A stretch of DNA of 64,000 nt, from positions 1,474,001 through 1,538,000 of the forward strand of contig JADANN010000365.1 of the NCBI GenBank assembly GCA_018806985.1, given 5' to 3'. Source of the DNA: Angiostrongylus vasorum (Eukaryota; Nematoda; Chromadorea; Rhabditida; Metastrongylidae). Below are positions 10,399 to 22,100 of this stretch, piece after piece. The position numbers and the translations under genes are program-made. The notes beneath the pieces are model-generated. The model searched no databases, was not told where the DNA came from, and worked only from the letters and a program-made list of their open reading frames with translations. Position 1 is the stretch's first letter. Each line of letters begins with the position of its first letter.

Positions 10399-12829
10399 TT
10401 CATATTCCAATGCCGAGGTTAATAGAAAGTCGATCCTGGGAACTGTTAGAAGGGTTGAGGATATCATTTTATGCGTTGATCCAATTTATTGAGATGTATA
10501 GCCAAATCGGTGTGTCATTTACAATAACCAATGCAATGGAAAAGATTTTCCACTTACAATGACTAGCCAACGAATGGAAAACATGATACTTTATATCACT
10601 ATACTTGAAGCAACCAAGCAGATAATATTCTGTGACCTTGTGACACCTAAATTCACTTGATCAAAGTAAAAACGTCTTTCATTTAAATGCCTAGCTGTAC
10701 CAGAGGATTTATGGAAGGAGCACTGGAACTTCCTCCTTTCATCCTTAAACTCTCAAATGTGGTAGAACGTTAACCATTATTCATGTGGAACCTCATGAAG
10801 AAAATAACTAAAAAAGGCTCCGTTAATAGTAATAGCTGTAGCATTTGGTAAAAAGGAGCGAAATAAGTCAATTTGGAACTGACTAGCACCAGAAGAACTG
10901 GTAATGGTGAGAACCAACGTTTTTTGAACAAGGTAAAAAAGGGCGCAAAAGGAGTAGGATAAACTAAAATGTTCCTTCCCTATCACACCAATGTAGTCAC
11001 GTTCAAAACAGTGCTGAATAGCTGAATGCTCACTAGAAACTTCTACAACATTCGTTAAATCGATGGAAGGTCTCAATTGTGAGAAGGCATGAAAGGAAAA
11101 GTACAAAGTATTACATATGCATTACATTTAGTGGATTTGCTCTGGTGAAGCCTAATGCAAGTAAGAGACATCCTATTTCCAGAGGCTCACTATTAAAGCG
11201 TCGTATTAATGACTCAAGGGACACCTGAGATGAATACCTCGAACATAAAAAGAATGAAACCTTCGTGAATTATGACTGGTGATGCGAACATGTCTATAAA
11301 TAACACGAGTTTAGCTCAAATTTGCTACTAAATTGATAAATAGCTTCGCCAAGCGATTTCGTTAACAGACGGTATTTCATGCAAGCATTTCATTATCAGT
11401 GTCTTCCTGCTACGTCTTCTAGGTAACTTGTAGAACACTTCGAATGGCGAACACCGTTACCGATTCCGTGAGATGAATCCTACAGGCCTGATGAAGATGA
11501 TCTGAGTAAATATTTGCTCAGTATTTGATTTGGTCCCGAAGTAAATGGAATTTAGCCTTCGGATGAAATCTGTAGAGGCTTGCGGAGAAAGAAATAACAA
11601 ATGATGAAACCATATTAAACCAAGATTAAATTCGGATCATTAGGTTGAGACTAAGCTCATCGTCCTAACCTCAGACGAATGAAAAACAACTGATATAAAA
11701 GAAGACAGGTGATTACTTGCGCAATGAAGCATACAACATGAACTACATCTGACTGCATTCAGCCTCAGCATTTGGCCTAACTTGGAAATTGTTGTCTGAT
11801 TTTTTTCAATCCCCTCATATTATCGAGAATAACAAGGGAGATACACATTCATATCATGAAAAGCAAATCAGGAAAATGGCTAGCTATACATATTCATAGG
11901 AGACCAAATTCTGACAAAAGAGGACAATGGCTGACTGACGACGGATGAATATGTTATGAGCAGAAAACGAAGAAAAACTATTGGTCATGGAGTCGAAAAA
12001 CGGAATTCAACGAAATTAGCAGACTACTTTGGGAGGACAACCTCAGGATAAATAACTCTTGAAAAAAAGGCGAAAGCAAGGCATATTTGTTCATCTAGGA
12101 TAGCAGAAGGAACGCAAATGTTGGAAATTGTCGAAAAGACAGCATGTTATCACTTCCGAACAATGTCTGAGAAAATCCGAGCAAAACGGCCAGTGTCGAA
12201 ATCCACGTAACACAATCGACTTTCAAGGTTGAATGTATAGCTGCGTTAGAACGGATATATTAATGATGAATACACAACTCCAAGAAGGATTGAACAGCAC
12301 ATAAGAGCAGGATTCTGCAAGCTCTAGCAGGTTGATGGAAAATGTTGAGCAGCGGTTGCACAACGGATGGAACACAAAGAAGTGGGTGCAGAGGATGGGA
12401 CACTAGTAGGTAAACGATGCTCTTTTATCTCACGCCCCTCCCACAAAGCCTGGCAGCAGCTGCCCGATCAATGGATGACCACACCGTGGGCGTACTGCAC
12501 TGGACCACCCACTGACCAGACCTCATCTAATCAATAACGCAGCCAGAATAACATAGTCAACTTATGCTGGTAGAGACGAGCGGATACATCAACAATCTCC
12601 GTGCGTCTCGAACAACCTCCTATTAAGAGATGTATGCGAATTTACGGACGTTCCGGGGCAGTAACTATGAAGTGAAGCTGTACTCAAAACTTCACAGCGG
12701 TTGAAGTGTGTTCAATCCAGCTTCGCTAATTTGCTGTTTACGAAGAAATTCGTCTGTATCTTTTCACAAATTTTACTAGTAGCCATAGAAACGTACCATT
12801 GACCTTATTTGAGCTTCTAGACTTCACCT
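10399..12829. other. No supported gene
   Basis: AT-rich unique sequence without convincing exons, repeats of the named families or RNA genes. At 12240-12400 one frame faintly recalls a reverse-transcriptase C-terminus, too weak to call. Confidence 0.4.
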
Positions 12830-13440
12830 GTGAAACATCAGTAGCACAGTTTTTTTCCGGCAAGCAGAACGGGCTGTTTTAATAGTCCGATGAAGACTTT
12901 TTTCGAATCAAATGCTTAGTCTTCATTTAGTGCTTGTATTTCAGCACCATATCGTCCCACTGTCATAGTTTCACATGTGTTTAAAAAAGTTTTGGATACC
13001 TATGCCAACGACATCCAATGGATATCGTCCTCTGAACAGGATGCAAACCCGTGAAATTATAAGTGATAAGTCGATTTAGGCAAGTGTCATGGCTCTCCAT
13101 GACCATCCAATTACTGAGATGACCGTCTTCTATTGTAATGCAGTATCGATTTTTTCACCATAAGTGATAATTCGATTAAAAAAAAGCGCTTGTTATTTCG
13201 ACCATGCGATAAGCTTTACCGCTGTTTCTGCCTGTCACTGAGTTCATGTGGCACGCACTTATCGAGTTTTCTCACTTTCCTGAATAATTCACTGCGATAG
13301 GAAGTCGTTTCATCTCGTACTCCAAGGTTTTCCGCCAAATGTCGAACAGTTTCCCAGACCGCTTCATGAACGTTTTCAGAGTTGTCGAGCTAATAAAGCA
13401 TAGTTCTTCTATTCATGAAATTCAAGCAGACACAGCAATG
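12830..13440 (-). mobile_element. Mariner transposase remnant
   Basis: Minus-strand frames hold the mariner order. First VWETVRHLAENLGV (helix-turn-helix, about 13370-13330), then RKVRKLDKCVPHELSDRQK (about 13285-13225). KSILHYNRRRSSQ-stop-LDGHGEP (about 13150-13085) corresponds to the DEKWILYDNRRRSxQWLD region, and CETMTVGRYGAEIQALNED ends it (about 12980-12920). Several stops and frameshifts and a lost DEKW first acidic position make it inactive. No terminal inverted repeats seen. Confidence 0.75.
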
Positions 13441-13689
13441 CAACATCGGCTTTTTCACCAGTAAAAAAAAGTGCGTGAATACCAGCGATGATTCAAGCTG
13501 TCAAAGGTGGTAGAAGACATTCGAGGCTGAAGAAACTGAATAAACTAGTAAAGTAGCAAGTAATAAGCTCTATAGTGCTATAAAGGATATTCATACATGA
13601 AAAATTGTACTGGGAGGAAAAAATGCCTGATATTTCATGATACGAAAGCTAGATTTTATGACCATAACGATGCTGAGATATTTATATAA

Positions 13690-13905
13690 GTAGATGGAAA
13701 GACGGACGTTTAGAGCAGTGGTAAGGACTATCCTGCAATACATCCGTAGTCTTTGGTTCTTTCCCACATCTTCAGTTCACCAAGCCCTCCATCCCACTGG
13801 GATCGGCAAATTGGCACCAGACTTGTCTTAGAGGATAGCAGCACTGAGCTGGTAGATCGGTAAGCCAACGCAAGTCATTGTATCTCGACAGAGCAAAAAC
13901 TTTCT
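13690..13905 (+). repeat. SINE2 copy, degenerate
   Basis: Contains the family core CACCAAGCCCTCCATC..GGGATCGGCAAATTGG.ACCAGACTTGTCTTAGAGGATAGCAGCACTG..TAGATCGGTA. The tRNA-like head is badly worn. A short SINE1 piece (GATGCTGAGATATTT) lies just upstream at 13668. Confidence 0.65.
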
Positions 13906-14518
13906 GAGGAATCACACAGATATCCAGCGATGGTAATTGTCCTTCATCCTTAGCATCGATAAACTCTTACAAAACTGTATCTGAACTTGTACATATTAGT
14001 TGTTCAAGCCCTTTTTGTATTTTTTCATTTCCACATTTTCCAAATATGACAGCGGTTGACCGCTACAGAATTTACTCGAAATTTTTTGCACATTTTTCAG
14101 ATAGGCGTAAACCGCGAAAATATCACAGCCGATCGTGAAATGTCAAGATAATCATAAGATGGAGTCCACCGTGTTATGCTTAAATGTCTTCATGCCTATC
14201 ATATCATGTGAAGTGCTTATTGCGTAGAAATATTTTTTAAGGCAGCCGGTTTCGTTGTTATCTGCGCTTTTATAGCCACTTATAAAACTAAATACCAACA
14301 CAAAAAAGTGTACCAAACCCACTCTGGCCGTAATGAAACTATCAAGGGCACAAGGACAAAAGTGTTGATGGTTACATCCACGCAAACATTGAAATGTTAC
14401 CAGTTTGACGACATAATGTAACTGAATCACGGCGCTTTTTACAAATTCACTAAGTATCCCTTCATTGTGTTTCGTTCAATCTCTAATTTACAGTTTTTGT
14501 AGCTGTTTTGGAAATTAT

Positions 14519-14790
14519 GGGGGCGCGTGTAATGCAGTGGTTAGGGGAGCTCTGCAGATCCCGCGCTCCAGGCTCACCAAGTCCTCCATCTCTCCGGGCT
14601 TGGCAAACTGGTGCCAGGATTACCTGGAAGAATGGAAGCACCGGCTCGATAAATCGGCGGGTCACCGTGAATTGTTGTAAAGGCCAGATACTCATTCAAT
14701 CACCTCTAGCGATGCTTAATGAAGCCGAGTGGAAGGTGCATCACTCAGGGATTGATCAACGCCGAGAGCTTTATTCTTTATTGCTTTATC
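14519..14790 (+). repeat. SINE2 copy, full length
   Basis: Starts with GGGCGCGTGTAATGCAGTGGTTAGGGG (A-box-like). The CACCAAGTCCTCCATC core follows, then ATTGATCAACGCCGAGAGCTTTAT and a TTTATT-rich tail. Confidence 0.8.
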
Positions 14791-15585
14791 TGGAAATTGT
14801 TCTCTTGAAAAAAGCGAAGAAACACTACTTTGTACACTGTAATTTACTGGTAAACGATTTGTTACTTTCGAATAATTGAGTGAAGGAGGTGTAGCCTTTT
14901 CTAAATCATAAAACGAGCAGATCTCTCTGAAAAAAACAAAGCCGTGACAATGCCTTCCATTACAAAAAAGGTTTGGCTGTCGTTGCTGTAAACGAAGCTT
15001 TTTGTCTGGGGAAAAAAACGGAAGATAAAAATCGGTGAGGTTTCTTAAAATTTTCCCCCAAAAGTTATAAACTTCACGTGGTTTCTTTAGCACAAGTCAA
15101 CAAGAAGCTAAGCAAACTCTTGCTTCTTTTTAGAGAAACACCAAACTAGGAAATAACGTGATTGGAATGGAGGCGATTTCATTTCACTAGTAAACACCGG
15201 AAAAATCAGTCCTTTGTAGTACCAATCACCATATTGCACCACTGTCCACACTGTTTTTTAATAGTTTTTCTTCTCACAACGTAATGTGTTTCTGTGGACA
15301 ATGTCCAGCATGTGAGCCGTACCCTTATGTTTGCGGTGATTGCAGCGCTAAACGATACGCTTAGCAGTAGTGCACACATTCGTACGGAAGGGTGGATCGC
15401 CGTCGGCTTGTACGATGTGTTTTTCGAGCCGGAATTCTCTTGTTGATACATCTCTCAGTAATTCGGAAGATCAACTTCCCATAAACCTACGGGTAGTCTC
15501 ACACATTTCAAAGCTGCTCCGAATACGGCGAAGTCGCCGAATCTTCAGCCATCGAGTCCCAATAACACAGCTGGTAACAACCGCG
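14791..15585. other. Intergenic; possible 3' part of the minus-strand hypothetical gene
   Basis: Nothing definite. A minus-strand 81-aa frame at 15206-15451 is downstream of the gene starting at 15975 and could belong to its 3' region, but I see no convincing splice pair. Confidence 0.25.
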
Positions 15586-15975
15586 TCAGCTCAACAACGG
15601 TAGTCCGTAGGAGGGATTGTTCAGTGGAGCTGACAGTTGACAAAGCCGGCTCCGTTGGCGGAGCCATGGCGGGTCCGCCGACGGGCAGGAGACGATCCCA
15701 TCAGTCGTCCGTCCGAAGAGGACTGCGTTCCTCCGCGCCTCGCCGTCATTTGGAGGCAGTGCGCGATCGATGCGAACAGCTGTGCTGCTGTCGCGACGGT
15801 TCGGGCGCCGGCTCATCGCTGCTGTACGACCGCTGCCGGCCGACCACCAACTCTGCGCTGACCCGTCGTCGCATACTTGTTTGTCCACTAATGCGGTGCG
15901 CAGCATACGGGCTCGCCAAAAATACCTTTCCTCCCGACCTAGCATCTGGCGGGCTTCTTCTTCAGTGTATTTCAT
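15586..15975 (-). CDS. Hypothetical protein, GC-rich first exon or short gene
   Basis: A 129-aa frame starting MKYTEEEARQMLGREERYFW. The first 33 residues form a charged helix and look well conserved. The rest is Arg/Ser-rich low-complexity sequence. The stretch is markedly richer in GC than its surroundings, which favours coding. A GTATGC donor directly after the codons for VDKQ (about 15876) could end exon 1 there; a second minus frame (DRLLPVGGPAMAPPTEPALS, about 15690-15640) would then fit a later exon. It faces away from the LRCH gene with 926 bp between the two starts, suggesting a shared divergent promoter region. Function not recognised. Confidence 0.45.
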   Translation of the reverse strand: MKYTEEEARQMLGREERYFWRARMLRTALVDKQVCDDGSAQSWWSAGSGRTAAMSRRPNRRDSSTAVRIDRALPPNDGEARRNAVLFGRTTDGIVSCPSADPPWLRQRSRLCQLSAPLNNPSYGLPLLS

Positions 15976-16901
15976 CTTTTTTTGTTAACGTTCATTCAGA
16001 ATCGTATTTGAACTAATCGTAAGCGTAGAGTTCCCAGAACTGAGCAGATTAGATGACACATGATTCAGTTGTTCCGTTGCCGTTTTTATGGATTCGTATT
16101 TCCAGTAATCGCTTTACCATGTAGTTTCTCATCAATGCATTTCTCCATCGTTTCAAATGCGTTCGTGTTCCATCAATGGCTTTATCATAACTGTGTTCCT
16201 CTCTCAGTTTATGTCGGGTACGTGGTCACGGAAGCGACGCAATATACCAATACAAACCGTAGACACCACAAACTTGTGCACTACAAACCACACTAAGGTT
16301 TTGCCGCTTCCTACTTGTTTACAGCATCAACAAGTGGTAAGTTCGGGCAGTTATTACTCGATTTAGTCGTGTCGTGAGTGTTTTGGAAACACTCAGTTAT
16401 TTGGGAGAGGGGAGGGGGCGGACTTCATGGGATCTTTCGTTTCTTTTTTCTTGCCAGCTACGTCGTAAATAGCGTTAATGTCTTTACGTACTCAAAGTAC
16501 TGCTACTGATGTTGTAGATTTGTAGATTCGTCGCTCTAAACGGCAGTCATGTGTGAGAAGAATAGGACTTGTCTTCTTTCTGCAATATTTGAGTACGCAT
16601 TGCAATTTATTCGTATACATTTCGCGTATGCGAACACCTGAGGACCCAAACTATAGTTCAATTACGAAGTGGTAATGCCACAATATTCAAAGCAGGGCTA
16701 CCATATCCCATGTATGGTGTAGGACGTCATCCCAACTCCAATGTATTCATAAATGAACCCTGTCAGTGATCGATGAACTGTTTGTATGATGTCGGGACCT
16801 AAATCTCCTGATCAAGTGCTTAATGGTTTTTCCTTCCTACTAGATTTCTATCAAAATGTTCCAGTGGTTTGGTTTAGCTTCTCTCGCGTTCATCGGAGAA
16901 A

Positions 16902-18561
16902 ATGCTGGAAGAATCGGAGCTTAGTGGCGTGCTAAATCTCACTGGTAGAAAACTGAAAGAGTTTCCAAGCAGTATGGCGTCAAAATACGACATGTCTGAC
17001 CTTGTTTCCGTTGGTAAGTTCCACCTTACTTTGTTGATTATTTTGCCTTTGTTCCGTCATATTACTTGTTATTTACTTATTTGGTTATTCCAACATCCCT
17101 CCCAACGGTTTATCGCGTCATCGTGGCTGGGAGGTGTTTCTGGATGTTGGGCTACGATGCACAGCGGGTGGATTTAGCTCCTCAACAAGGCCTTCCAGGC
17201 TGAGGAGTCCGGTGTTTCCAGCAGGAAGCCCACCTAAGAGTAAAACTATACCGGGATCTACCACCGTCCTGGTACGAAACTAGTTCCAGTGTGGCAAATC
17301 TCCCTTTAATCCACAAGGACGGCGACTAACTGTGGTGGTGGCGACCTGGTGCAGACTTTGTCCTGGCTAGCCTCAGGACCCCAGGAAACTGCAATGGCTA
17401 AGCCAGCACGACTTCGAAACAATGGACATTGTGCTAGGATCCTCACAGCCAGTGAAGACGGGCCATCCAAGTATCCAAGTGAGTAAAACCCAACATCACA
17501 CTTTGTGAGCATCTTAGCATTTCTCGCATTCGGTTCGTTCCCTCGCATCCATTATTCATGAAGTCTTCACATTTGCGCGTGAAACTCGGCTGCTAACTGA
17601 GGATTTAATTTTTTTTATACCTACGCTCCGAAGCTGTGCAAATATCTCAGTATCACTGTGATTGAATTTCACATCATACCCTGTCGTGAAAAAAAGAATG
17701 GGCGGTAAATAAAAAAATGATTACAATGAAGATTTAGTCTTCATCACGAATATTGTTGATTGCTCGGTCAGCAGCCTTTGGAAATCGGAAAGAACTTCCT
17801 CCACACAAATATCACTCCAATTTACTGACTACAGTGGCGTTGTGGGTTTGGTTGGTTCGATCTGTGGTCGAACTAGTAACACTGCGCATAACATTGAACA
17901 TCGTACATTATTGTAGTCCATATTTAAGTGGGGATTGCTTACTTGGTCTTTTTTTTCCTTGGCATGGGATAATCGTTAAGAGGGTTTGGTCGCTTTTTTA
18001 TGCGGCCGTTCTGATGACTGGTAAGTAAACGGTTTTCTTTCAACTTGGTTATGTAGTTGTTAACTGTTGTAGGGGAATAATTTATCAATTTGTGTAACTT
18101 AGTCTTTTTGTTGTTTGCTGTTTTTTTTAGATCTCAGTGATAACAGGCTGGTTGAAATTCCTACATGTATCTGTGAATCTCGTTCGCTTGAATCGGTCCG
18201 TCTTCGTGGAAATGCGTTAAGAAGTATACCGTCAAACATAGTCTTTCTCCATTCGTTAACAGTGTTGGATTTAAGGTAGGTGTTTTTTATTTAAGGTATT
18301 TTCTATGTGTTTTTCTAGACTGAGGCGTCGTGTGCGTTTTATAGAGGGATTTGAAATAATGCAGGTTTATATGATTAGGCATTGTTTTTTATTACCATTT
18401 TTCGTTTAAAGTGTTAGAAAATTCGAAATGCTCTTGGACAACCATCACAGGAGTGGTTTAGTGTTGATTTTTTTTTTTTGGTCTCACCTAGTGATCACAG
18501 AAATCACAAGCGTCATGACAGCTACTTTAGCAGCTGTTGTTTTCAAATTTACGCTGTTTGC

Positions 18562-18597
<36 letters not shown>

Positions 18598-19050
18598 GCA
18601 TACGCATATGCATGCATATATACATATGTGTATATATATACACATATATAAGGGCGCGTGTGGCGCAGTGGTTGGAGGCGCCACTGCGACACACATGTGG
18701 AATCGATCCCCGCGCCCATGGCCCACCAAACCTTTCATCCCTCCGTGGTCAGCAGATTGGTACTAGACTTGTTTTGGAGGGTAGCAAACTGGCTCGATAC
18801 ATCGGTAGGCCACCGCGAGTCATTGTAAAGGCCAGATATGCATTCAATCACCTCCAAACGATGCGTACTAATGTCGAATGCATGGCACATCTCTCAAGGA
18901 TTAATCAACGCTGACAGCTTTGTTTTATTTTATCCTTTGTATATATATATATATATAGGATATATATATATATATATAGGATATATATATATATAGGATA
19001 TATATATATATAGGATATATATAGGGATGTATATATATATATAGGATATA

Positions 19051-19139
<89 letters not shown>

Positions 19140-22100
19140 GCATGTGTATATGTACGTGGGGCGCGTGAGGCGCAGTGATCGGAGGCGCCTTGCAATGCAC
19201 GTGGGATCGATTTCCTCGCCCAAGGCCCACCAAACCTTCCATCCCCGGCGTCTACAGATTCATAACAGACGTATCTGGGAGGATGGAGTACTGACTCGAT
19301 ATATCGGTGGGCGACCATGAGTCATTGTAAAGGTCAAATATTCATTCAGTCATCTCCAGACGATGCTTAATGAAGTTGGATGCATGGGGCATCCCTAAGG
19401 GATCGGTCAACGCCTAAAGCTTTGTCCTTTATTTTTGTATATACATCTAGATACATATATATTAGATATAAATATATGTATGCATATATGTTCATTCATC
19501 GTTTCTATTCAATGTTTGTAACTCGTTTATAGTGCTGATTTACTAATCAGACCCGTTGTTTTTCATCCGTTGTCCACGGTTTTACTCGATTTGTGGGATT
19601 AGACCGTTACTTTGGGATCTTGTCTTCTTCATTAATGTCATTGAGTACTAGTCATACTGATACCTAGACTTCTGTAATTGGTCTGATAGGGCGTTCCTAT
19701 GTCCTCACTGCAGATTCTAGCCAGGTTTTTGGTATCGGTGGGAGCCTTTTCCGCATAAATCTGCCACCAATTTCCAGAAGATAGTGGGTTTAGCCCAGTG
19801 CGCTGTATCAAACCATTAGGACAACCCGTCTGTTTTACAAGGGATGTCTAACCAGTGCATTACACGCGTCCTGTATACATTCACAGAGTGATTGAAAAGT
19901 AATTCCATGTTGTAAAATTCCTACAGTTTGCTTTTAGCCGTATTTTTTTTACATGAGGTCCATATGAGGCAAAAGCTTATTGCCGTGAGTTTCCTTTCAA
20001 ATTCGAGGAACACCAGCATTTACCAACATCTTTTTTTAGCCAACCGGGAACCGCATCGAATGATTTCCATTAGGAACTCTTGTTGGTTAGAACACAAAAC
20101 TTCTCGTATTGCGCCTTCAAATCCTTCCAAAGTTGTTGTTTGGTGGAGTAGACTAGCTTCTTTAACTTATCCCGAAGCAAAAAGTCGCAGGAGCGGCAGG
20201 GCCTCTGGCTGATCATTCATGTGGACGACCCATCCATTTCTCAGAGAAGTGGACATTCAACCATTCACGAAAAACAAGAGTAAAATGTGGATTAGCGCCA
20301 TCCTGCTTGAAAATAAATTCTTCAATCTGCTCCCAAGTAGTGATCCTCCACCAGGTTTGTAGTTGAACAATGATTCTCCAAACTTTAAACAAAGTCGATC
20401 TGGGAGGAAAAAGAACAACATGGACGTAATTCTGATGAATTAAGGAACATGAGGATGGAAATTTATGAGAAATACTACAATATGTGAATAAATTGCTAAT
20501 ATTTCACATTAGAGAGTTACTTTCCAATCACGCTTTATCTTGTCTGTGTATGTATATGTAAATCGCTATTGCCCTATTAATCATCCAGTGATTCTAACAG
20601 GCACAAAATCAATAGAGTCTCTTCATTTTTGCGCTAGAGAGATGTCAACGTAGCCTCTGCTGATTTGAGGTACACAGCGGATAATGTTATACCTTTCTTT
20701 GATGAGCTTCATTCCTTACTACTTATCGCGATACAGTCCTTTGGATCGCTAGAGGTCTATCTGCATATGTATGTTGTTGTTTCCCCCACCCATCCACCAT
20801 TTAGTTTCTAGTAACATTATTGAAGGTTTCGGGATCTCAGCAAAAGCAGTAGGGTTTGATGTGTTTTTAACCTGACACTGTTCATCCTGGAGCTCGGTAT
20901 GTAGCGTCGCGTCGGGTGGGCTCGAGATCCCTTGTGTGAATATGATCCGTAGAGAAAAGTTTATTATTCATCCTAAGTAATTTCTTGCTGTGATTGAGCT
21001 GTGTTAAGAGCGGTTGTTGGTCGTTGCTAAGCCGTTTATTTATAGTGGTATGTTTGAATATTGCAGCATCTGATGTTGATGTTCGTGTTGTGAGAGATGA
21101 GAATGAGAAAGAATGACTTTGTTTAATATTTTCTGTAGAAATCGTTTTGCAGATAATGCAAATGCTTCTGTTCATTCAAGTAATTTTTTCAGCAACAACA
21201 AAATTGTCCATTTGCCGTTAGGCTTATTTGAACTACCACTGGAAATTATTCTCTTGACGGGTAATCGTTTGGAATCCATTCCTCGCGAAATCCGTCAACT
21301 TTCCACCACTCTAGCAGAACTGGTTGGTTCCTTCTTATACTTGTCTCGCTGCATATCGACTTGTGACCTTTTGGGAACTCACTTTAGATTTCCAGTAAGT
21401 AATGAGTTCTTTTCTAGGACGTCAGCTGCAATTTTTTAAAATCTGTCCCAGCTGACATTGCACTTTTGAAAATGTTACGAGTTTTGAATTTACGCAAGAA
21501 TTTACTTGAGCAGTTTCCGTCAGGTAAGTTTACATATATGCATTTAGTAATGCATCTCTTTTTTTTTGGCTCATTTCGCTCCCTGTGGCGATGCGAATAA
21601 ATGTCAGAGTAGATAAAAAATAATATTAGAAACACGACTGAGAGAAAGGCCAAACGAAGGACCCTCATGGTGTGGTAGTGAAAGCGTTAGCCTCCGGAAA
21701 GGGTAGTAGCATGTTCGATCTACACCGCAGACACTAGCGATCCGGAGTTTTGCAAATATCTCATCATCGTTATGGTTACATCTCACATAATACCCTACCG
21801 TTAAAAAGGCGTGAGCAATAAATGGAAAGTGACGATATAAGTGTCAGTATTGTTTCTTCTCCACCACCACAGTTTCTAGTTTTCGTTTTCTACAGAGCTA
21901 TGCCGCCTTTCCCTTCATACTTTGGACTTATCATCAAATCGTTTTGTACAGTTACCTGTGCACTTACGAAAAATGAAGTCTCTTGTTGAGTTTAAAGTGG
22001 GAAATAATCCACTGTTGTCTCCACCTGCCTGTCTGATTGAAAAGGTAGGTGTCTTTCAATTATGTGATAGCCAAATATGTTAATAAAAGTCGCTGTTATG

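Noticed and set aside
18484..19320. Several ORFs of 80-140 aa rich in alternating Tyr-Ile
   Set aside because: They are translations of (TA)n arrays plus SINE2 sequence and code for nothing.
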